From NCBI GenBank assembly GCA_963669155.1, contig OZ022590.1, positions 4,751,248 to 4,815,247 of the forward strand: a stretch of 64,000 nucleotides of DNA, in the 5' to 3' direction. Of this stretch, positions 12,752-25,699 are shown piece after piece; positions within the stretch are counted from its first letter, which is position 1; each line of letters starts with the position of its first letter. The stretch comes from Arbacia lixula. Lineage: Eukaryota; Echinodermata; Echinoidea; Arbacioida; Arbaciidae. Under the pieces are notes generated by a model, which was given only the letters and a program-made list of their open reading frames with translations, did not search any database and was not told the origin of the DNA. The translations under genes and the position numbers were made by a program.

Positions 12752-13673
12752 GGACTGCCCTGGGGTACCTGGTAGTTAGGGCACTTAATGAGCATCTGTG
12801 TACCAATCATGATTCATCTACAAGCGCTCTCATTATGACAGCAAGACTGATCATGCAGAGCCAACTCTGCTGATCGAGAGCATGAGCAGCAACCATTAGG
12901 ACAAATCATGGGACGACATTGTAACAAGACGCTTGGTCAATCTGAAGTCAATCTTTTTAATATTTATCTTCAATGTTTTGTTTTAAATCCACGGGTCGAC
13001 CACACGATACATTCTTGATACCTTTTTCGTTGCTACCCCTCACAAATTAATACTTTTAACTTGTATATATGCAGTTTTAATCAAATATACTTTTATATTG
13101 TTATTAATTCTATATATCTTGTATCGTTGTCTTTTACATTGAGAAAAAAACTTAACTGAAGTCAATCTGCCTGCCAGAGAAAGACCCGCTCACATTTGTC
13201 TAAAACCCATGATCAGACATTCTGAAATATTACAGAAACATGTGTTAATGGGTTAAATTATGGCTTACAAAGTGATTAAGGATGTACCATCAGCCGTTTA
13301 ATTAATGCAGATTCATTGTAATCTCCTTCTAGTCAGACAAGAATGCTTTACAAAGTTTTTCTCTTTGATCTCATATTTCAATGCCGCTGATTCTCTGAAT
13401 GATTTTTGCCTGGATTTGACGTATGAACAAAATCAGATGCGCAGAAGAATTTGGGGAAATATCCTCACCCCATATGCTTGCTCAGTTGTGACAACAGGTA
13501 ATACCTACGATGCATTTATAAGCATTCAATCGAGGAATATTGCTAGACTGTGGCAATTTCACAATGTTCCGCATCATATTCCATGAAAAAAATTGCATGA
13601 AAAAGCTAAGCCAACATGAGACACACCGTATCACTGACTATGGACATTGTCTTTTGTGTCACAGACAAAATCT
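12752..13673. repeat. Gene-free stretch with a dispersed repeat (about 13240-13500)
   Basis: The part around 13300-13500 is a diverged copy of sequence at about 43210-43470: both contain ATTTGGGG, a 'TCCTCACCCCA' phrase and the same order of blocks. The 93-codon open frame at 13305-13586 overlaps it, but the other copy has stops, so I read it as a repeat and not as a gene. Confidence 0.5.
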
Positions 13674-13990
13674 AAGAGGGCCCCTTTGAAATTTTGTCCG
13701 CACAACAAAACACCTTGTTCATAGTGAATATCTACCCACAAACATGGAATTCAAAGGGCCCCTTTGAAATTTTGTCCGCATAACAAAAGACCTTGCTTAT
13801 CGTGAAGATCTACCCACATACATGGAATTAAAAGGGCCCATTTAAAATTTTGTCCGCATAACAAAACACCTTGTTCATAGTGAAGATCTACCCACATACA
13901 TGGAATTCAAAGGGCCCCTTTGAAATTTTGTCCGCATAACAAAAGACCTTGTTCATAGTGAAGATCTACCTACATACATGTACGGAATTC
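13674..13990. repeat. Minisatellite, four copies of about 78 bp
   Basis: The phrase GGGCCCCTTTGAAATTTTGT starts at about 13678, 13755 and 13912, with a variant (GGGCCCATTTAAAATTTTGT) at about 13834. Each is followed by a 'CACCTTGTTCATAGTGAAGA'-like segment and 'TACCCACATACATGGAATT'. Copies are direct and closely similar. Confidence 0.9.
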
Positions 13991-16900
13991 GTTCATGAAC
14001 TTGGCAAGTGCACAGTCAAGTAATCAATAACAGGCAACAAGAAGTTGATTTTGTAATAGTTTTGGGGATGTAACGCGTTACTGGATCACACAATAACCAC
14101 AATGGGGAAGTTCCACACTAGCATTACAGGCTTTCAGGAGGCCAGCTAGGGCGAGCAAGAAATTTCACGCCACAAATTGGTTAGTTTCCTAAATCAATTA
14201 GCCTTGCACAAATCCACCACTACACATTCTGCGAATGTTTACATGATGAGTGCGCGCTAATAAATACTAGTTAGAAAAGAGTAAAAGTCTCGTTAACACC
14301 ATGTGGTTGTATTCTTTCATGATATTTTACCCACATAATGGGGTAAAAAAAGGGGAAAGGAAAGACTGAAATGAGAAGAGATAGACTAGACAAGACTGTT
14401 TTTAGCTTTACTTTTTGTCATTAAACTTGACATTAATTCCACGATTGTTCACTGAAACATCAAAAATTTGAAAATACAGCAGTTAAATATCAGCGAACCA
14501 TCAAATTTATGTGCTATACGGATTTGATGGCTTGTAAAAATGCTCATGTAGTGATCCATTAAGTTAGGACACAGGCAATACAATAGATGTAGAGTAAACC
14601 TGGTACTTTTAAATAGGTTAACTAGAATTTTAACATCTTAAGAAAAAGGTTTACAAATGCTGATACTTCCTATCGTTGGCTGTAAAATAAATTTTTACTT
14701 GCTTGATATAACACACTGAAAGAGGTCTAATATTTAAACAAGATATTACAATGATAGAAAATATTCTATAAAATGTAATTACTGTTAAATAAAGATGTTT
14801 TTTGCATTCTCAAATAAATTTCTTATTTACAAATTAAATTCTTTCCACAATGCAACTAGAGGGAATGTGACAGCAGGAATTTCCCTAAGTCACTCCCAAG
14901 AAGTACAAACATGAAGTCAAAAGAATGACTTAATTTATGAAATCATCCACAGATATCAATCAGCTGATGATTAAAAACATGAAACTTCCTCCACAGTGTA
15001 ATTTCCCTCCATTGTTCTCTATGTATCACTCCAGCTTTCTGTTTCACTTTCATACCATGACATCTCTCTGATGTGTTGACGTGGTCTCATGACCTGATTA
15101 ATGACTTAATGACACCACAACACGCAAGATAACGCCCTTCCCACTGACTCCATTACCAACATGCACTCAACTTTGACAAAAACATGACACCTTATGGACT
15201 ACTTCAAGGGGAACTGCCAATTCAAGGGATAGTTTACCCTGAAGTTAAGTTGGTTTCAATAAAATGAGACACATGAAAGAAACATATTGGTGAAGGTGTC
15301 ATGAAAATCCATCAAAGGATAAAAAAAGTTATGATCTTATAAAGTTCTTAGTTTGTGACGTCACATAACCCCGACCGTTTACCAAGCATGCATACATGTA
15401 GTTAGCGCTACAGGTTCATCAATCTTAATAGAGCAGCATTACATAATTTATATTCTTTGTGCCAGGTACCCATACTACTGTATTGAGTGAAGAGGGACAA
15501 GCATGAACAAAGCACCTTGTACGAATGTGTGCACACCTGAGTTCTCTCTGCTAAAGTCAAGAGCTCATACCATTTTACCACAGTGCGTTCATGTGCGAGG
15601 AGGAGGAGGAGGAAGAGGAGGAGGAGGAGAAGGAGGAGGAGGAGGAGGAGTATGAAGATGACAATAATGATGATGATGCTGACATTATGACTAAAGACAA
15701 ATTTAGAAAGCTTAAGATAACTTGGTTCTCTTTAAAGATTACATTCATGATCCTCATTTGTTCCGGCATTTGTAAATATAATTTTATGCAGGGATTATAC
15801 TCAAATACAGGTAACATTGAACTCATCTGAACTTAACAATTTGGGCCTAGAACCAGACAGCAAAATGCAAATAAAATTGTTTAAACACCGTTATCAATCT
15901 TCATCACATGAATCATTATCACTTTAGCGCTAAACATCAATGTAACAGACTTTGATCTTGATCTTGAACACATCAATATGGTCGAGATAAAGGCCATAAA
16001 CTATTTGTATAATATGTCTTAATTGTGTCATTGGATATAAGGCTGTAGGGTACTATACAATGCAATCAATTATATTACACTTCCTGTCATATAAATCTGC
16101 CCTTGAACTAATGCATTGTCCTGCAATTGGGTAATATGAATACAGTAAAAAGACTACTCTATTTGAAATATAATTGTTCAACATTTAGAGTTTACATCAA
16201 GTGCTTGACCCAATTTCTTTATTCACGGTTTTTAAATTCTTATCAATCAAACAAAAATATCAAACAGAAGTAATATAGATCCATATCAGAATTGCATGCA
16301 TGCCCTCATCTCTTTCCATCACTACTACTCTAAGATCTGATTTATGTCAAATAACAGTAGCAAACCTTTCCATCTACAAAGCTCATAAATTGGTAGACCA
16401 ACAAATTCATATAATTCATGGGTAGAAATTACTTTTCTGTTGTAAATCTATCTTCACTGCCTTTTCATTCTCCATTTTTCAACAGACTGAACAAGTTGAA
16501 TGATAGAAAAGTTCACGTCACATAAGTGTTTGTGCTCTGCACTTACAAAGGTTATGCTGCATTACCTCTGTATAAAAAAAATAAATTCCATGACAGACAA
16601 CAAAACAAACAATAATTTGACAAAAGATCAGGTCCTAAGCCTTGTCAACAATGTTTTTGTTATGGTACAATGGATGAAATAGAAATTCAGGTTATAAATA
16701 AATTCCTTGTTTGAATCACAGCACTTCAGTGAAGTACATGTACAACTACATTAAGTCTACTGGACGTAACTCCACCAAAAATCATCAACATTTTTGCATT
16801 GCTTGCTTCTGACAAGCTATTCTTTAACGAGATATATTATATGCCAATGTGAAATACTTGGTTCAAAATACCAGAACATTACCCCCTCCCCCACCCCCCA

Positions 16901-18127
16901 TTAAAAAAAATATATATACATGTATACATGTCGACATGACTTTATAAATCAATATATATATACAAGTGAACGACATGTAAGACAAATTGACAGTATTAGC
17001 ACAGGAAATAAACACTGTGGATTGTACTATAACTAACAGCAGCTCTGTGAAGAGGAAAAATAAGTGAAAAAAATGAGGGAAGTTGATTGCATACCAATAT
17101 TCAAAGCTCATCCACACCGAAATGAACTGAAATCGAACATGAAAGCAAAACAAAATCTCCACCAGGAGTTGAAGCTGGGTCTCTGGCATTTGCTTGGCTA
17201 GTGAAACATTAATGACCAGACTGACAGACATGTTATGGCAGTGGTATTCATGCCACATGAAATCAACACTGTCAAAAACCGAACAACAGACACACCCGCT
17301 CATCCACCCAATATAGATGATAGAGCTACACGTACACTCCAGCTCAAAGGAATTGGCATAGGGAAAGGGAAAGGGAAGAAAAAAGCATCATGTTTCATGC
17401 TGAACTGGACAAAATATACCACAGTTTAAAACTGTGGCCCCTTCCCTTTCTTCCCTTTCTCTTTCCCCTTCCATTTGCCAATTTCTGTGAGCTGTAGTGT
17501 ACATAGCGCAAAATTGATGAGTATGTAAATTACAGTACCGGCATGCAGTACATGTATTATGAAAGTTTTTTATATATTTTTTTTTTGTTGATTGATGATG
17601 ATTGATGATAGCTTGTCTATCCTTCCCTTTCTTTTCCAGGTACTCAGTTATATCACCTAAGGAGTCAAAGAGGCAACAACTCCTAAATAGTAAGAACAAT
17701 GTTTTTTTTTTTTTGTTATTTTGTATAACACAGTCTGGAAGGTTTGTTTGATGGATTATTAGAAAACCATATTGTGTCTCTTACTCTATACAGTGTGATA
17801 TACCGATGTACATATTCCTTTGAGCTGGGGTGTATGTGTACACAACAGTATGCTAGTCTTTTCAAATGGCCTGTCAGGCTGTCACGGCTGCTGATCTTAT
17901 TTTAATAAAGCATTTTAAAGCAACAAAGCTGGAAGGATACTTTATTCTAACCAAGCTGTTTTCACATGGCCTTGCGTCCAGCCTGTTGGGCATTTCTCAT
18001 TTACACTGTACAATGAACATGTAAGGTTGCAATAGCCTAATAATCTCTGGTTCATCTTCAGCTCCAGCCTGGCATTCAGTTATTTGGACATTTTTAATCT
18101 TAACTATACAAAAGGTTCCAGTTCTCG

Positions 18128-18129
<2 letters not shown>
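13991..18129. other. Gene-free stretch with simple repeats
   Basis: No gene is seen. It holds a partial arm of the 12240 MITE family at about 15219-15362 (ACCCTGAAGTTAAGTTGG), a (GAG)n triplet run at 15597-15651 and a C-rich patch at 16882-16900. There is also a purine tract (17355-17385) that pairs with a pyrimidine tract (17437-17475). Short open frames here are Glu/Ser runs or random. Confidence 0.5.

Positions 18130-18162
<33 letters not shown>
18130..18162. repeat. (GA)n microsatellite
   Basis: Uninterrupted GA dinucleotides over about 32 bp. Confidence 0.95.
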
Positions 18163-18165
<3 letters not shown>

Positions 18166-19127
18166 TTTGTATTAGAAATGTTGAACAGTCTGGAAGCAAG
18201 GCTGGCGGTCATAGGGAGTTCAATCTGTTCATTCGTGCAAATCTCCCTCCCATGAGCTGAGTGTATTTTTCCACATCTGAAATCATAATGAAAAGTGCAG
18301 TGCGAACAGGGTGCCAAAAGTAGCCTGGCTTCCAGGCTGCTGTGCATTTCTAAACCAAACTATTAAATAATGGGGTCTGGCTGCAGTAGACTATTTCATT
18401 CTCAATTTCTCCTCCAACTCCCCAGCCTGAGAAAAAAGGAGAATGCTACAGTGACTAGTCTTAGAGTACTAGACTTTTTTTTGTCAGTTTGGATCAGAAA
18501 TGTCCAACAGCCTGGAATATAGGCTATGCCTATAGCTGCTGAAGTGGTTCACCCTGATACAGTTGCATGTACATATGTGTCTGCTTAAAGGCACACTCTC
18601 TTTTTATAAAAACTCTTCTTTGAAACAACCATTTCTTATTGGGTAACAATCTCAATATAATGGTACTACACAGAATGGGTTCTTTATATTTGAATTCTGT
18701 GTACCTTAAAGATCAAGTGATTCCATTAACATTTTTGAAAAAAATAGATTTAAAAACAAATTCTTAAAAATTCTTTACAAATAGAACAATTTCAAGATAC
18801 CTCTTTAACAATAATATTCTTGGTACAAATGATTTGGAGCCACCAGATAAATGCACAGATTTCAAGACCCAGTTCACCACAATCGAACAACCTACCCACT
18901 ACTTCTTCACATCCTAAAATTCAAGTAGGCTTTAATCATTAGCCAGGCAGAATCACGCTTTACCTTGACTAAGCCATCATGCAGAATGAACTGTCCCAAT
19001 TTTTAATAAATGGAACAAGTCACAGCCTTGATAGCCGATCTAGCCCACTCCTGACGTCACTTTCCAGTGGAGAGAGGAGGCCGGCCTATGAACTGTCCAA
19101 AATGTTCAAAAGGAGAAGAGGTCAGCC

Positions 19128-19503
19128 TTAAAGGGCATATACTGTACTGGGAAGGCAAAAAACCCGTCAAAATGTTATTGTAAGCAATCTTCTTGCCAAT
19201 GGTCTTAAATTCATGTATTGTCCAATTTAGAAGCTTGCTGAAAGTTATTTGCCCTCAAATGATCCACATATGGAGTAATCAATGATTAATGATTAAATCC
19301 TCAAAATGTTCGGGCCGAACATTTTGAGGATTTTTGATTTAATCACTCATTACTCCAAATGTAGATCATTTGAGGGCAAATAAATTTCAGCAAGCTTCTA
19401 ATATAGACAATACATGAATTTAAGACCATTGGCAAGAAGAAGATTGCTTACAATTACATTTTGAAGGCTTTTTTGCCTTCCCAGTACAGTATATGCCCTT
19501 TAA
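19128..19503. repeat. Long fold-back MITE 'Z', copy 1, TTAA-flanked
   Basis: The element runs from TTAA (19128-19131) to TTAA (19500-19503). Its ends are AGGGCATATACTGTACTGGG and the exact reverse complement. The arms (about 175 bp) pair along their whole length and meet at the palindrome TGTTCGGGCCGAACA near 19308-19322. A second copy lies at 45232-45604. No coding capacity; TTAA again points to a Kolobok or piggyBac source. Confidence 0.95.
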
Positions 19504-21479
19504 GGTAGGGCACATCCAGCGAGCATTTTCTAGCCGGGACAGAATTTATTGTGTTGATAGAACCTCCCCCCTCCTTTTGGATGATGAAATCGGTTTGTTA
19601 TTCTCATGAATAGGCTAGACACTACTGTAAAAAAAACGGTACATATTTGCGGCACTGCACACCTACAACATATTCGCGGAAAGTTGTTTCCGTGCACAAG
19701 AAAAATTTGCCTCGTCAAAAAAATCCACCCGATCCATTAAAATCATGAACAATGCCCAGAACAAAGCGTTGTCATGAATATTCAACGCCACAAAAAAGCC
19801 AATGGCTGTGCAGCGCCTCATAGCATGCAACACATGCACAAGTTGAATTCTAGGACTGGTAACTTTGGAATCCCCAAGAGACTTGTGCATCGAGCCTGCT
19901 AAAAAAAAAAGCATGCTGGTTTTAAATTCGCCAGTTTTACAGTAATTTGTTTGTTGCTGCGACCAAGTTATATCAAAGAGCGTCTGATGCATCAAATTTG
20001 TCAATAGCACTGCAAAGAATGTAGGCCTAGATAGAAAGATGCTTAACAAACATCTCTTGGGTTATATATGCAGTCGTTTTTTTAATTATTTTGTTTTTAA
20101 TTACCCATTCATTTGATAGTCCTAATGTATACTTTCCATTGAAAACAGCACTACACATAAAATAAGATGATGAAATCAGTTTGTTGCATGATTGAATGAT
20201 CCAGCTACCTAGACACTAAGTACCATTCATTTCATAGCAGTGAATATTTCACACTGACAACATCACTAGATATAGATGATGAAATCAATTTGTTGCATGA
20301 ATGATCAGGCTATGGATACTAAGTCCTGTGTTGCTTTGACCCAGTTTTAATCAGTTCTTGCTGTCATCATTGTTCTTATAGGATATTCAAATTTGAAAAA
20401 TATACCTTTTTCACCCTGTTATTTCTATAGGAGTGAATATCTCATTACCTCCCATTAAAAACAGCACAAGAGTAGATGATGAAATCAGTTTGTTGCATGC
20501 ATGATCAGGCAAGATAAACAATTCCTCTGATAATGACATGATACTGAGGAACCAAAAGATTCTCTGCAAGGGCATCTTTCAAGCCATATCACATGAAACA
20601 AACACCATAATATCCTTTGTGAACAACCAAATTTTAATAGGGGTTCTCCTGATGTCCACAGGGGCTCTTTTGTCCACTACAGGGGCCAAATTGCCCTGAG
20701 CCCCTATGTATTTTTTCTACTGATTGGTTTGGCAAGTCATGGCATTCTGACTGACTACTGTGAAGCCTGCTCTGAGTTCAGGCCCGAGGGATTCTTCCAG
20801 GAATCTTGCAGTAAATACAGGTGACACACACATAATTCTTGCCAGGTTTCCCCCACACTCCCTTCTGGCCTCATCAGACAGCCGTGGTATTGGGAAGGCT
20901 TTCTGGCCTCATCAGACAGGCGTAGTATTGGGAAGGATATTATCAATTTCCTGCAAAACATTTGTAAATTCCTTACAGCTTGTAAGAAGTGAGCACAGAT
21001 TAATATCGCCTGAGTCCATGATACACAGTTTCTGAGAAAACACACTCTCCCAGATACTTGTTAATCATATTTTTCGTATTGACTTTTGGGGTATAAAACA
21101 ACTTTCTGGGAATAAATCCATCCGTTTCAAACAACTGAAATGGTACAAGATCAATGTTTTTTTTTTTTTTTCATGGTGACCTGACATTTGCTCTGGGCTT
21201 TAATTTAATCAAATATTGACATACATATGTAGGATTAGATTAAAAGTTAATTACAATAAGATTAGGATCAACAATAGCAGGCACCAGGTACAAACAGGCA
21301 CCCAAATTAGAAATCCAGAACCTAATATCTAGAAGATTAAACAAAAGTTCCTTTATATGAAAACCCTTTAGTTTTTGAAAACGGTAATGCCTCATTTTAA
21401 CAAAATAATATATTCTGCAATAGTGATATACAACACCCTGAAACTGAAAGAAAGGGAAAAAGAGGGAGAGGGAGGGAGG

Positions 21480-21484
<5 letters not shown>

Positions 21485-21522
<38 letters not shown>
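21485..21522. repeat. (GA)n microsatellite
   Basis: GA dinucleotides over about 38 bp, preceded by a GGGA run (from about 21460). Confidence 0.95.
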
Positions 21523-21529
<7 letters not shown>

Positions 21530-23089
21530 AAACATTAAAAGATAATGTGAGATGGATCTAGAGATGGTGGACAAACTACCGGAAGTGTTTTCTTTCCATT
21601 TTCCATAGACTCACTAGTACAATATTGTTTGCCTTTTATAACAATGGAACAAACTGTGATGAAATATCCTTGCAAAATACTTTATGGGTATCTGTTTTAT
21701 GGCCATATATGCTGTAGGGGCAGTTTATACCAACTGACTACAATGGGTGTTGAATCATACACATCATATCTTAAATCCACAGATAAAATTTTATGCGTTT
21801 TTATATTTTACCTGAATAATATCCTGGAGAACTGAAGTACCAAAGAGCTATCACTTTTAATTAAGACAGTGTTGGATTATCTCCATTTATTTTATATCCC
21901 GTTACCTGAAATATAAGGGTGGGTTGTGCCTCTGTGACCTCTATCATTTCTTACACGGGCATTATCAAAACCAAACATAATACCTCCAAAAGTGTTATGT
22001 TTAAAATGAAAGAAGACATGAGCGACATGAATGCTTTTCACTTGAGTTATGTTGCACATTTAATTTAGCCTTACACTTGGCTTTAATAGTTTATACAGCA
22101 CTGTTACCACAGGATGTACAAGGAGATCTCTACACCCATTCATGATTCTGTATGTCTTTTAACCCATTGCTCACAATTAGATTTTCTGGCTTTGTGAGCC
22201 GTGGTCCAGTTAAGATTTGCTGTGGAGCTGCAGTAACCAAACGGGTGTGACTTAGTAGTGTCCTATAAGGTATCTTAAGTGCATTCATAGCCTACTGTCT
22301 GTTGTTTATTTGTAAGGGAATCGTGCTGCTTAGTGTCTGAGTGGAAAAAAGCTAGGTTGCATACATGTGGGCTCAGGAAAGAATGGGGTAAGATCACATG
22401 CACAGCAAACAAGTAGAAATGGGTATAGCTAATGTTAGGTGTAGCAGTATCTATAGTGTGTGTGCGTGTAGGTGGATTTAACCTAAGTTCCAGACTGTAA
22501 AGTGTGTGAACATGCTGCATGCATGGACACATACACAACAAAGTCTGGACACATAGAATAAGCATATTTTCATCCTTGACACTCATACTGTACATGTGTG
22601 AGGAGAGCAAGAGAGACTGTTAGTCTTAGTGTCCAGGCTTAGTTGTAATTGGAGCAGTGCAATACAACAACACGCACTCCATAATGCGCACTCCATAGCC
22701 TAGAACCGAGGTTAAAGAGGCACTGTTGGGTATGGCCTTAGAAGGAACAGTCCAGGCAGTGGAACTAGCATATTGCTATTGGTCTTCTTCAAACAAGTGG
22801 CACAAACAGTGAACATGTATGATGTCATCATGACAAATCATAATCAAACTTGACAAACTTGACCTTAATAATACCCTCCTGGACCAGCGTATATCATAAT
22901 GAAGTTACCAATTACCTTGGCGATTGCTGAGAGTACTCTCATAAACACACAAACACGCCAGCATACTCTTCATGTGGGCAAGTCTCAGTTCCCAGTATAT
23001 TAAGGATGTGGAGATGTCTTTACGTCAGGGGGAAATATGCCTCAGATGTAGGGGAACCTTAACAGCTTGGGGTTTCCTTAACTCCTTCT

Positions 23090-23410
23090 CTGCCAGACTC
23101 CATACTGCCCTAGTAGGGGAATAGAGTATGTGGCGGTATGACCACCAGAACAATGCCTCAATGATACATACAGAGATAACTTCTTCTCAGCCAGACTCCA
23201 TACTGCCCTATGGGAATGGTGTATATAACCACCGCAAAAAATGCCTCAATAGCGCATACAGAGTTCTGCCAGACTCCATACTGCCTTTTGGGAAAAGTGT
23301 ACAAAACCACCACAAAAATACCTCAATAGACACATTCAGAGTTATCTTCTTCTCTGCCAGACTACATACTACCCTAGGGGAATAGTGTATATAACCATTA
23401 CAAAAATGCC
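23090..23410. repeat. Minisatellite, four copies of about 81-96 bp
   Basis: GCCAGACTCCATACTGCC recurs at about 23094, 23190 and 23271, with a variant at about 23357. Each is followed by GGGAATAGTGTATATAACCA-like and TGCCTCAAT-like segments. Copies have diverged moderately. Confidence 0.85.
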
Positions 23411-24712
23411 CCAATGATGCATACATAGTTAACCCTCTCAGTCCCATTGGAGCACTTATTGTGTAATAACTCAATGTGATTTTCATGGCTTGGTACTGAG
23501 ATGGTTAAAGAAGACCTTTGGTCAAAATACAACTCACAGTACACTAAATAAGGTCAAATTTCTATTTAACTTCATACATGAAATGTACTTAATACAGGGT
23601 TGAGTAAGCCTCACAAAATATGCATTGAAACTTAAACTACCAGCCTAAAAAAAAATTGGGCATTATTTATATTCCCTGTGAAAAATTATAGTTTCCTCAC
23701 TTTTGTACCGGTAGTACATGGTGTCGTGTAATAATGATCTAAGGCATGAAAAAGAGCCCCCACATTTAATTATTTACCCCCCCCCCCCCCCCCCCCCACT
23801 ACTGAAGGAAAGATATCTTAAATCTTGAGGGTATCTTTTTTCTTAATACTTCCCACTGTTGCTCAAGACATCAAAACATCAAAACAGCCAGGCTATAGAC
23901 CGCTTCATTGTCAGGATGGCGATTTTGTGATTGATTACAACACATCCATCAATGTTCCTTTCCGTGCATCATTTGAGAGAACTACTCCCCTAAAAGAGCA
24001 TTCTAGATGGAGACTGACTTCTTTTGTAACATATTAATTTATGTTTTGACCAAAGAGAAATTACTGCTTTTGTATAGCCTTAACATAAAAGACAAACAGC
24101 TTTCAAAATAATATTAAATGAAACACTATCATAAAGACGATACATGGCACTCAGTTTCACTAAACTGCATGTGTTTTGTAGAGTGTACCTGTGATAATCG
24201 TCTGTTTAACTTCATCCTAGGCAACAAAACATTATTGCCTATTTTATCTCGACTTTCATAGCATAGTCCCATAATATTTCTTTCAACTTCATCTCTTATT
24301 TGTACATACTGCTTTTGACATCATTACAGTATCTGGACTTATTGTTGACATACAAGTAGTAGTCTTCTCATGTCTTCATATTTCCATGACAGAATACAAG
24401 GTAGCATTTTATGTACAACTCTCATGTAAATGTTATTCAAATGTACATGTACACTTCATGTCTTAGAGTTTTAATTAGATAGAACAAGCATATACAAATT
24501 GGTCACTCTTGTGGCATTATTATTGTTGAACTGTTATTGTACTGATATATTTTGTATGACATACATGTATGTATATAACACAAGCTATGTATAAAATCTG
24601 TATATATGTAAATGCAATGGCTGCCAAAAGTATTATGAGATAAATGTAATTAGTTTTCTTCTCATTGTTTATGATTATCATGAGTGCTATGCAATGCACC
24701 TGAAATGTGTAA

Positions 24713-24792
24713 AACATCGTTGTGTTGGATTTGGGTAATTTGCGTGTTTCCCAAGTTTTTTAAAAATCTGCTCTAATTGAGCAAAAAGACAG
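24713..24792 (+). repeat. Left terminal inverted repeat of the giant element
   Basis: It begins AACATCGTTGTGTTGGATTT and ends ACAG at 24792. Its reverse complement is at 63858-63937, with six mismatches in 80 and no gap. The exact outer base is chosen from where the two ends stop matching and from the short flanking GTGTA match. Confidence 0.9.
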
Positions 24793-24839
24793 AGTCGTTA
24801 ATAATGAGAGCTTTTTTGAATTTTCAAAAGCTAGGCTTG

Positions 24840-25260
24840 GCGCAATTCCATTTTGCTGTAATAACAGCAAAATCAGAAAGGTATTTTTATTGATATTTCG
24901 CTGTAATTACAGCGAAATTAGGAAGTAAGTGTCTTGACTTGATATTTTGCTGTAGTTACAGCGAAATTAGGGAGGTATCCTGACTTCATATTTTGCTGTA
25001 ATTACAGCAAAACAAGAAAAGTGCCTTGCCTTGATTTTTCGCTGTATGGGTGGGCATTTTTATATGATATTTCGCTGTAATTACAGCAAAATTGGGTTGA
25101 TGTCTCAACTTAATTTATGGCTCAGCGAAGAGTCAGAGGCACCTTAAGTTGAGATTTTTCTGTAGTTGGGGTGAAACATGATCACTGTCTTAACTTGACA
25201 TTTCGCCATAATTACAGCAAAACTTTGGAAGTGTCTTGCATCTAATTCAGCAAAGCACCA
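24840..25260 (+). repeat. Left subterminal array of palindromes
   Basis: About eight to nine copies of GCTGTAATTACAGC, flanked by TTT/TTTC and AAA, occur at 24855, 24900, 24953, 24995, 25042 (half), 25074, about 25164 (decayed) and about 25207. They lie about 40-55 bp apart and are separated by 'GTGTCTTGACTTGAT'-like spacers. Each could form a hairpin or bind a dimeric protein. The spacers read in reverse complement at the right end, so the two arrays are inverted relative to each other. Confidence 0.9.
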
Positions 25261-25436
25261 TAACCACAACAAATCCATGTGTTTTTCCTCGGCTACTTTA
25301 TAGAACTGTTATACAGCTTGCATTAGGGAGTCCTGTGTAGAAAGGCCACCTGTATTAAGACCACATTTCTATGCTCTTGAATAATATTTTAATTGAAACA
25401 CATATTCAGGCAAGCTATACATAGAGACCACCTGCT

Positions 25437-25677
25437 TACAGGGTTACTAAATAAGAAAAAAATTAGTTCCCACTAATCTATGTTAAATTATCCACTAAAA
25501 ACGAAGTTCACATTCGTTTGCCGCAATTTTGACTAAAATTTGAAAAAAGTACGCCTCCAGTGACGTCAGAGAAGTCAAAATGATACTTTATTGCGGCAAA
25601 CAAATATGAAATTCGTTTTTAGTGGATAATTTAACATAGATTAGTGGGAACTTATTTTTCTAATTTAGTAACCCTTT
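25437..25677. repeat. Fold-back MITE inside the left end
   Basis: AGGGTTACTAAATAAGAAAA with TTAGTTCCCACTAATCTATG on the left pairs with CATAGATTAGTGGGAACTTA and TTTAGTAACCCT on the right. The arms are about 90 bp. The centre carries a TGACGTCA octamer. No coding capacity. Confidence 0.9.
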
Positions 25678-25699
25678 AATAACTTCATTGCTGCATTTT

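Larger units (their letters stand above)
19504..24706. other. Gene-free stretch flanking the giant element on the left
   Basis: No gene is seen. It holds a short phrase 'GATGAAATCAGTTTGTTGCA' scattered at about 19576-20500, a 39-bp tandem pair at about 20862-20935, a (GA)n run, a minisatellite at 23090-23410 and a C21 run at 23777-23797. Open frames of up to 128 codons show no recognisable protein. Confidence 0.5.

Noticed and set aside
13305-13586. 93-codon open frame
   Set aside because: It belongs to a dispersed repeat whose other copy (43210-43480) has stops.
15575-15830. Open frames with Glu or Ser runs
   Set aside because: They are translations of a (GAG)n triplet repeat.
24840-25260. 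CRISPR-like array of palindromic repeats with spacers
   Set aside because: The context is eukaryotic, the spacers are related to each other, and the arrays sit symmetrically inside terminal inverted repeats.
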